A stretch of DNA of 27,868 nt, taken from an uncultured Ruminococcus sp. (GTDB lineage: Bacteria; Bacillota; Clostridia; Oscillospirales; Ruminococcaceae). Where the stretch lies: positions 1 to 27,868 of the forward strand of contig CAKSJP010000024.1 of the NCBI GenBank assembly GCA_934463425.1, given 5' to 3'. The position numbers and the translations under genes are program-made. Under the pieces are notes generated by a model. The model searched no databases and had not been told where the DNA came from. It saw only the letters and a list, made by a program, of their open reading frames with translations. Positions 22,362 through 27,868 of the stretch are shown in pieces (the first letter of the stretch is position 1; every line of letters begins with the position of its first letter).

Positions 22362-22390
22362 TTGACAATACCCGGCAGGTATGCTATACT
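22362..22390 (+). promoter_or_regulatory. Strong promoter of the ABC transporter operon
   Basis: A consensus TTGACA (22362-22367), a 17-base spacer and TATACT (22385-22390) are followed by a leader of about 100 bases. The leader holds a CTGTTG...CAACAG hairpin (22400-22422) and ends in AAAGGAGGA. The 458-base gap after GH43 therefore contains the repeat, a terminator and this promoter but no credible gene. Confidence 0.8.
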
Positions 22391-22494
22391 AAAGCCAAGC
22401 TGTTGCACGGAACATACAACAGTTGAAACAGTTACCAGGATCGTGCAGTTTGGCAGTGCCTGGTGCGCGGTCATGTGATAAAGGAGGAAGGACT

Positions 22495-23922
22495 ATGGGA
22501 AAATCCAAAAAGATCATCATCGGCTCTGTTGCCGGTGTTACGGCGGCGGCGGTCTGCGTCAGCGGCGTGCTGGTTTGGCGGCACTACAGCAAGGACAGCG
22601 GCACGGACGGTGTGGCGTATGTGATGCCGGTCAGCGATGTGAACTCTGCGGCAGGCACGGTCTCGGACATGCAGTTCTCCGGCGTGGTAGAGCCCCAGGA
22701 GACCAAGGAGATCAAGCTGGACACCTCAAAGACGGTGGCAGATGTGGCGGTGCAGGAGGGCGACCATGTGAACGCAGGCGATCCCCTCTTTACCTATGAT
22801 GTGGAGTCCATGCAGCTGGAGCTTCAGCAGGGCAACGTGGAGATCGAGCGGATGCAGAACGAGATCGAGTCCAGCAAGCAGCAGATCGCACAGCTGGAGT
22901 CGGAAAAGAAGAATGCCAGTGCGGATGACAAGCTGACCTATACCACCCAGATCCAGTCGCTCCAGACGGATATCGCCAAGACGGAGTATGACATCAAGAC
23001 CAAGAAGATCGAGCTGGAAAAGCTGCAGAATACCATCAACAACGCCACAGTCAAGGCGGAGATCACCGGGACGGTGCAGTCCCTGAAAACCGTGGAGCAG
23101 CTCCAGACGGACGGCACGGATGTGATCATGAAGATCATGTCGGACGGCGAGTTCCGGGTGAAGTGCACCGTCAACGAGCAGAACATCCAGGCGATCTATC
23201 AGGACGAGCCTATGGTGCTGCACTCCCGCATTGACGATGCCTCCTGGACGGGAAAGATCTCGGAGATCTCCACAGAGGCGGACAACAGCCAGAACAACAA
23301 CTACAGCTACAGCTACGGCGATGATATGACCACCTCGTCCAAGTATCCCTTTTATGTGACGCTGGATTCCAGTGAGGGTCTGATGCTGGGACAGCACCTT
23401 CTGGTCTCCGCAGACAGCGGCGCAGGGGACAGCGTGGAAAAGGACGGCATCTGGCTGTACTCCGACTATATCCTCACAGATGAGGACGGCAAGAGCTATG
23501 TCTGGGCGGCAGACAAGAAAGACCGTCTGGAAAAGCGTGAGGTCGAGGTGGGACAGACAGACGAGAGCATGGGCGACTGTGAGATCAAGAGCGGTCTGTC
23601 CGAGGACGACAAGATCGCCTTTCCGTCCGACTCCTATGAGGAGGGCATGAAAACCACCACCAACCCCGACGAGGCAACGCCGGAGGAGGACAGCACAGGC
23701 GATGGTGCAGACGAGATGCCTGCAGACGGAGACGTTTCCTACAACGAGGACGAGATGCCTGCAGACGGAGATGTTTCCTACAATGAGGACGAAATGCCTG
23801 CGGACGGCGGCGTGAGCGGCGATGCAGACACTGGGGACGGCTTCACTGAGGACGGCGCAAACGAGGCGCTGTCGGGTGAGGACGCCGATACAGCGGAAGG
23901 CGGTGGCGCAGATGGTACTTGA
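22495..23922 (+). CDS. Membrane-fusion (HlyD/YknX-like) adaptor 1, 475 aa
   Basis: An N-terminal anchor (residues about 7-28) precedes a lipoyl half-motif (VADVAVQEGDHVNAGDPLFT), a coiled-coil hairpin (about 104-183), the second lipoyl half (ATVKAEITGTVQSLKTV) and beta-barrel domains. Residues about 390-475 form a very acidic tail with a tandem DEMPADGDVSYNE unit. It belongs to the periplasmic-adaptor family, which in Gram-positive bacteria works beside MacB-type ABC exporters outside the membrane (YknXYZ-like). The ATG at 22495 follows AAAGGAGGA. The stop overlaps the ATPase start by 11 bases. The role as exporter adaptor is inferred; the substrate is unknown. Confidence 0.9.
   Translation: MGKSKKIIIGSVAGVTAAAVCVSGVLVWRHYSKDSGTDGVAYVMPVSDVNSAAGTVSDMQFSGVVEPQETKEIKLDTSKTVADVAVQEGDHVNAGDPLFTYDVESMQLELQQGNVEIERMQNEIESSKQQIAQLESEKKNASADDKLTYTTQIQSLQTDIAKTEYDIKTKKIELEKLQNTINNATVKAEITGTVQSLKTVEQLQTDGTDVIMKIMSDGEFRVKCTVNEQNIQAIYQDEPMVLHSRIDDASWTGKISEISTEADNSQNNNYSYSYGDDMTTSSKYPFYVTLDSSEGLMLGQHLLVSADSGAGDSVEKDGIWLYSDYILTDEDGKSYVWAADKKDRLEKREVEVGQTDESMGDCEIKSGLSEDDKIAFPSDSYEEGMKTTTNPDEATPEEDSTGDGADEMPADGDVSYNEDEMPADGDVSYNEDEMPADGGVSGDADTGDGFTEDGANEALSGEDADTAEGGGADGT
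23710..23808 (+). repeat. 39-bp tandem repeat in the adaptor 1 tail
   Basis: Units start at 23710, 23749 and 23788. The first two encode DEMPADGDVSYNE with only silent third-base changes; the third is partial (DEMPADGG). In-frame repeats in an acidic tail are likely to vary in number between strains. Confidence 0.85.
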
Positions 23923-24622
23923 TTTGCACAACATCTGCAAGTCCTATCTCCAGGGGAAAGAGCCGGTCCCGGTGCTCCATGACATCACCCTGCAGGTGGA
24001 CGCAGGAGAGTATCTCGCCATTATGGGGCCATCTGGTTCGGGAAAGTCCACGCTGATGAACATCATCGGCCTGTTGGACAAGCAGACCAGCGGCAGCTAT
24101 TTCTTTGACGGACAGGACATGGCGCAGTGCAGCGACAATCAGCTCTCGGTGATCCGCAATCAGAAGATCGGCTTTGTGTTCCAGAACTTCAATCTGCTGC
24201 CCCGGCAGTCGGTGCTGGAAAACGTGGCGCTTCCGCTGCTGTATGCCGGCGTGCGGAAAAAAGAACGTCTGGCGCGGGCAAAGGAAATGCTGGTGCGGGT
24301 AGGGCTGGAGGAGCGTGTGCATTTTCAGCCCACCCAGCTCTCCGGCGGACAGAAGCAGCGCGTCGCCATTGCACGGGCGATGGTGAGCCATCCCCGGCTG
24401 CTGCTGGCAGACGAGCCCACTGGTGCGCTGGACACCCGTTCCGGCGAACAGGTCATGGAGCTGTTCTCTCAGCTTCATGCAGAGGGCGTGACCATCGTGA
24501 TGATCACTCATGAGCCGGAGATCGCACAGCATGCCCGGCGCGTTGTGACCATCCGGGACGGCAGACTGGAGCAGGGCGGCTTTGGGGCGCGCCGGACAGA
24601 ACAGGAGGGCGATGCATCATGA
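23912..24622 (+). CDS. ABC transporter ATP-binding protein (MacB/LolD-like), 236 aa
   Basis: All ATPase motifs are intact: Walker [10 protein letters not shown] (39-47), Q-loop Gln91 in VFQNFNLLP, signature LSGGQ (143-147), Walker B LLLADEP (163-169, Glu168) and H-loop His200. The family is that of MacB/LolD/FtsE-like exporters that pair with a four-helix permease. The ATG at 23912 overlaps the adaptor 1 stop by 11 bases, and its own stop overlaps the adaptor 2 start as ATGA. It would power the permease encoded at 26407-27681. There are no unusual residues. Confidence 0.96.
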   Translation: MVLDLHNICKSYLQGKEPVPVLHDITLQVDAGEYLAIMGPSGSGKSTLMNIIGLLDKQTSGSYFFDGQDMAQCSDNQLSVIRNQKIGFVFQNFNLLPRQSVLENVALPLLYAGVRKKERLARAKEMLVRVGLEERVHFQPTQLSGGQKQRVAIARAMVSHPRLLLADEPTGALDTRSGEQVMELFSQLHAEGVTIVMITHEPEIAQHARRVVTIRDGRLEQGGFGARRTEQEGDAS

Positions 24623-26391
24623 CAAAGGGAAAGAAGATCGCCGCAGTTATCATCTGTGCGGCAGTGGCAGCCGGCGGCGGCACAGGCGGCGCTGTGCTCT
24701 ACCGGACACAGCAGGCAAAGAAGAACCGGGTGGATGTGATGCCCGTCAGCAGCCTGATGCAGTATTACTGGGGGGACGACCTCTCTATGGACGGTCAGGT
24801 GGTCTCCGGCGATGTGCAGAGCGTGATCCTCTCCAGCGACCAGCTTGTGGACAAGGTACTGGTGAAGGAGGGCGACCATGTGACCAAGGGCACGCCGCTG
24901 CTGGACTATGACATGACTGCCGTAGGACTGGAGGCGGCGCAGAAGGAGACGGCTCTCGCAGTGGCGCAGGACAATGTGCGCCAGGCAAAGAAGGAGCTGG
25001 AGCGGCTGAAAAAGCTGAAGCCCTCTGAGGAAGCCCCGGCAGAGCCGATATATCCCGATGAGCCGGATACGCCCGACGAGCCGGATACGCCCGACAGCCC
25101 GGACAGCCCGGCGAATACGCTGGAGACGGTCACAGCCCTGAGCCAGGCGGCAGAGGGCACAGGCACTGCAGAAGATCCCTTCCAGTTCGCCTGCACCGGC
25201 AGCACAGTGGTCAAGCAGGCAGTTCTGGATCAGCTGAAAAGCGCGAAGCAGTACGCCATTTTTGTGGTATACGGCCACAGCGGCGAGGTGCTCTATGGCT
25301 GGCTGGTGCAGAGCAGCAGTCTGACGGACACGGGAGACTGGACACTGGGGCAGAATATCCGGGTGACAGAGGACGGCGGTGTGCAGATCACCGGCGGCGG
25401 TGTCTGGTACGGCACGCTCCAGGTGGGCGGCACATTCGCCTATGACCCGGCAAACAGCAGCGACACGCCCACAGAGCCGGGAACCACTGTGCCGGGGACT
25501 TCGGACACAGGGACAGCTGCGCCGGATTCCACAACGGAGGCTTCGGAGACCGGAGAGGCTGCACCCGCCGGGGCAATGCAGCAGGACAGCTTTGTCATTC
25601 AGCCTATGGCGGCAGTACAGCCTATGGCAGCGGCAGCCGCGGACAGTGAAAACTATGTCTACACCCGGGCACAGCTGAAACAGAAGGTGGCAGAACAGCA
25701 GATCGCCATCCAGTCCGCAGAGATCGACCAGAAGAAGGCACAGATCGAGTATGACGCTGCAAAGGAAAAGCAGGAGAACGGCCAGGAGTTGGCGAAGATC
25801 GACGGCACAGTCACCAAGGTGGCGGCGTCGGTGGAGTCCCTGGAGACCAATGAGCCGTATCTGGTGGTACAGGGCAGCGGCGGCGTGATGGTGCAGGGCA
25901 CGATCAGCGAGATGAACCTGAACAAGCTGACCGTGGGGTCACAGATCACCGTGAACGCCTGGGATACCGGAAACAGCTATACCGCAGAGGTGACGGAGAT
26001 CGGCAAGACTCCTACGGCATATACCACCCAGAACGGCAGCGAGAACCCCAACAACAGCGCCTATCCCTTCCGGGCATCGGTGGAGGACTGTGACGATCTG
26101 TCTGTAGGCAGCTATGTGAGCCTGAGCTTTACGGACACAGAGGAGAGCAGCACCTTCTATCTCCCCGTAAGCTATGTGCGGCAGGAGAACGGGCAGTATT
26201 ATGTCATGCGGGAGTCGGAGGACGGAAAGCTGGAACGGCAGGACATCCGGACGGGAAAGATCATCTACAGCGGCAGCGCCATCGAGATCCTCTCCGGCAT
26301 CAGCCAGGAGGACTATATCTGCTTCCCCTACGGAAAATATGCCGCAGACGGCGCACTGGTCAACGAGACCGACGGCCCGTCGTACAATTAA
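24619..26391 (+). CDS. Membrane-fusion adaptor 2 with an inserted domain, 590 aa
   Basis: An N-terminal anchor (about 5-28) is followed by a lipoyl half (VDKVLVKEGDHVTKGTPLLD) and the first coiled-coil helix (about 104-133). The hairpin is then interrupted. First comes an Asp/Pro-rich linker (134-165, PDEPDTPDEPDTPDS), then a predicted globular beta-rich domain (about 166-279, with QYAIFVVYGHSGEVLYGWLV and VWYGTLQVGGTFAY), then a Thr/Pro/Ala linker (280-345). The second helix (about 347-388) returns, followed by IDGTVTKVAASVESLE and barrel domains. Ordinary adaptors lack this insert. The family assignment is firm; the insert is unrecognised. ATGA overlap with the ATPase gene shows coupled translation. 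Confidence 0.9.
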   Translation: MTKGKKIAAVIICAAVAAGGGTGGAVLYRTQQAKKNRVDVMPVSSLMQYYWGDDLSMDGQVVSGDVQSVILSSDQLVDKVLVKEGDHVTKGTPLLDYDMTAVGLEAAQKETALAVAQDNVRQAKKELERLKKLKPSEEAPAEPIYPDEPDTPDEPDTPDSPDSPANTLETVTALSQAAEGTGTAEDPFQFACTGSTVVKQAVLDQLKSAKQYAIFVVYGHSGEVLYGWLVQSSSLTDTGDWTLGQNIRVTEDGGVQITGGGVWYGTLQVGGTFAYDPANSSDTPTEPGTTVPGTSDTGTAAPDSTTEASETGEAAPAGAMQQDSFVIQPMAAVQPMAAAAADSENYVYTRAQLKQKVAEQQIAIQSAEIDQKKAQIEYDAAKEKQENGQELAKIDGTVTKVAASVESLETNEPYLVVQGSGGVMVQGTISEMNLNKLTVGSQITVNAWDTGNSYTAEVTEIGKTPTAYTTQNGSENPNNSAYPFRASVEDCDDLSVGSYVSLSFTDTEESSTFYLPVSYVRQENGQYYVMRESEDGKLERQDIRTGKIIYSGSAIEILSGISQEDYICFPYGKYAADGALVNETDGPSYN

Positions 26392-26406
26392 AAGGAGGGA
26401 CAGAAC

Positions 26407-27681
26407 ATGCTGGAAAATATACGCCTATCCCTACAGGGCATTTTGTCCCACAAAGTGCGGTCGATCCTCACCATGCTGGGCATTATCATCGGCATTGCGG
26501 CGATTATCGCCATCGTTTCGACCATCAAGGGCACGAACGAACAGATCAAGAACAATCTGATCGGCGCAGGAAACAACACCGTCAGCGTACAGCTGTATCA
26601 GGGAGAGAGCCCCTATGACTTCTCCTATCAGGCAGCGCCCGACGGCGTGCCGGTGCTCTCCAAGGAGGTGCAGGAGGAGATCGCGTCAGCGGAGCATGTG
26701 GCTTCTGCCTCGTTCTACCGGACGCGCTCGTACTGCGACAACGTGTACTATGGAAACACCCAGTTCAGCGGCGCGATGTTCGGCATTGATGCCAGCTATT
26801 TTGACACCGCAGGCTATGCGGTGCAGGAGGGCAGAGGCTTTCTCGCCAGTGAGTATACCAACAACGCCAAGGCGGTGATCCTGGACAGCACGGCGGTGAA
26901 GAGCCTGTATTCCTCTGAAGATCCCGTCGGCACGGTGATCGACATCAACGGCGAGCCCTTTACCGTGGTGGGGGTCGTGACAGAGGTCAATCCCTTTGAG
27001 CCGGTCATCAATTCCGAGGAGGACTACTGGACCTATATGGGCAGCTCCGGCGGCAAGATGTTTATCCCCGGCCAGTCCTGGGCGATCCCCTATCAGTATG
27101 ACGAGCCGCTGAGCTGTCTGGCGAAGGCAGAGGACACGGACAGCATGCCGGCAGTGGGAAAGAAGGTGGCAGAGCTGATGAACGCCACCATACGCACCAC
27201 AGGCGGCAGCAGCAGCGAGAGCAGCGGCGCACAGGTGAAGTATGACAGCCAGGATCTGCTGAAGCAGGCGAAGAACCTGCAGAAGCTCAGCTCCTCCACC
27301 AATACCATGCTGATCTGGATCGCCAGCATCTCCCTGCTGGTGGGGGGCATCGGCGTCATGAACATCATGCTGGTGTCCGTCACCGAGCGCACCCGGGAGA
27401 TCGGTCTGAAAAAGGCCATCGGTGCGAAAAAGGGCAGCATTCTGGCGCAGTTTTTGACAGAAGCGTCTGTGCTCACCAGCATCGGCGGCATCATCGGCGT
27501 GGGCATCGGCATCGGTCTGGCGCAGCTGATCTCCCGGATCGCGTCTGTTCCGGTTGCCGTCAGCTCCCTCTCCATCGTGGTATCCGTGGTGTTCTCCATG
27601 GTGGTGGGCATCGTCTTCGGACTCATCCCGTCCATCAAGGCATCCAACCTGAACCCTATTGATGCTTTGCGGTATGAGTGA
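26407..27681 (+). CDS. MacB-type ABC transporter permease, 424 aa
   Basis: Topology is that of MacB: TM1 near 20-40 (ILTMLGIIIGIAAIIAIVST), a large extracytoplasmic domain (about 45-300), and TM2-TM4 near 301-325, 355-377 and 388-410. The FtsX-domain signature NIMLVSVTERTREIGLKKAI is present, and the end NPIDALRYE is typical. A type-7 mechanotransmission exporter is likely, with adaptors 1 and 2 outside and the ATPase inside. No substrate-defining feature is visible. It follows adaptor 2 by 15 bases with an AAGGAGGG site. It is the last gene of the operon; no canonical terminator follows, only the repeat array. Confidence 0.95.
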   Translation: MLENIRLSLQGILSHKVRSILTMLGIIIGIAAIIAIVSTIKGTNEQIKNNLIGAGNNTVSVQLYQGESPYDFSYQAAPDGVPVLSKEVQEEIASAEHVASASFYRTRSYCDNVYYGNTQFSGAMFGIDASYFDTAGYAVQEGRGFLASEYTNNAKAVILDSTAVKSLYSSEDPVGTVIDINGEPFTVVGVVTEVNPFEPVINSEEDYWTYMGSSGGKMFIPGQSWAIPYQYDEPLSCLAKAEDTDSMPAVGKKVAELMNATIRTTGGSSSESSGAQVKYDSQDLLKQAKNLQKLSSSTNTMLIWIASISLLVGGIGVMNIMLVSVTERTREIGLKKAIGAKKGSILAQFLTEASVLTSIGGIIGVGIGIGLAQLISRIASVPVAVSSLSIVVSVVFSMVVGIVFGLIPSIKASNLNPIDALRYE

Positions 27682-27682
27682 G

Positions 27683-27868
27683 GGGGGCTTGGTGAATCCC
27701 CCTGCCCTTTAATCCCCCTGCCCTTCGGGCATCTCTTACCGAGCCGTCCCCTTTGTCACTTCGTGACATTTCCCCACACTGTGGGGAATCACCCTTTTCA
27801 AGGGGGACGAGGGACTCCTCCGCCCTGACGGGCACCTCCTCTAGGAGAGGAGGCTTTCTTTTGGCTCC
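27683..27868. repeat. Hairpin array and right copy of the dispersed repeat (cut by the window end)
   Basis: A chain of small inverted repeats begins right after the permease stop: GGGGG...CCCCC near 27682-27702, GCCC-TTC-GGGC (27720-27730), TGTCACTTCGTGACA (27754-27768) and TTCCCCACACTGTGGGGAA (27770-27788). From 27794 to the window end the sequence matches 22076-22150 with one difference. No gene is visible. Confidence 0.8.

Noticed and set aside
22242..22478. 78-codon plus-strand frame upstream of the transporter
   Set aside because: It contains the GH43 terminator and the consensus promoter of the transporter operon, has no proper ribosome site and no protein-like composition.
22726..23940. 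404-codon minus-strand frame opposite adaptor 1
   Set aside because: It is a shadow of the high third-position G+C of the adaptor gene; the adaptor is supported by domain layout and operon overlaps.
27682..27702. Canonical terminator of the ABC operon
   Set aside because: The GGGGG/CCCCC hairpin has no U-tract; it seems to belong to the repeat array.

Overview
The window looks like chromosomal DNA of an anaerobic gut Firmicute of the Ruminococcus type. The evidence is a moderately high G+C by eye, canonical AGGAGG ribosome binding sites with some TTG starts, the conserved phoH-ybeY-era-(yqzL)-recO block, dockerin domains on secreted leucine-rich-repeat (LRR) proteins, and a GH43 hemicellulase. 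A cellulosome-forming Ruminococcus (for example near R. champanellensis or R. flavefaciens) would fit. The species is an inference.

Layout. Positions 1-2100: the start of glyA (minus), an unrecognised membrane-anchored protein (minus), a 62-residue protein (minus), and two tandem duplicated Xre regulators (plus). The 62-residue gene and the Xre genes diverge from a compact control region carrying two near-identical 18-bp direct repeats. Positions 2113-4272: tex, an S1-domain RNA-binding protein. Positions 4290-6000 (minus): an ECF sigma factor and a membrane protein overlapping its 3' end, probably its anti-sigma factor. Positions 6101-13615 (minus): one long housekeeping run transcribed phoH, ybeY, era, a YqzL-like small gene, recO, mutS2, a MmcQ/YjbR protein and an amidohydrolase, ending at a clear terminator. 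Most junctions are 4-nt overlaps or short gaps. Positions 13829-14908 (minus): an orphan, apparently degenerate histidine-kinase-like protein. Positions 15303-16340 (plus): gapA with its own promoter and terminator.

Positions 16513-22300 (plus): two secreted BspA-type LRR proteins with C-terminal dockerins, their genes overlapping by 56 bases, followed by an intracellular GH43 glycosidase. No other promoter or terminator was found inside this unit. It suggests cellulosome-linked surface proteins made together with a cytoplasmic enzyme for xylo- or arabino-oligosaccharides. Positions 22362-27681 (plus): a four-gene MacB/Ykn-like ABC transporter operon ordered adaptor, ATPase, adaptor, permease. 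Having two different membrane-fusion adaptors is unusual, and the second carries a separate domain of about 110 residues inserted in its coiled-coil hairpin.

The transporter operon is bracketed by two same-orientation copies of a hairpin-rich dispersed repeat (75 aligned bases, one mismatch; the right copy is cut by the window end). The best leads are this repeat-flanked transporter with its inserted adaptor domain, the Xre control region, the protein whose stop codon lies in the glyA promoter, and the shared hairpin leader of phoH and the kinase-like gene. No rRNA, tRNA, CRISPR array, transposase or known riboswitch was seen.
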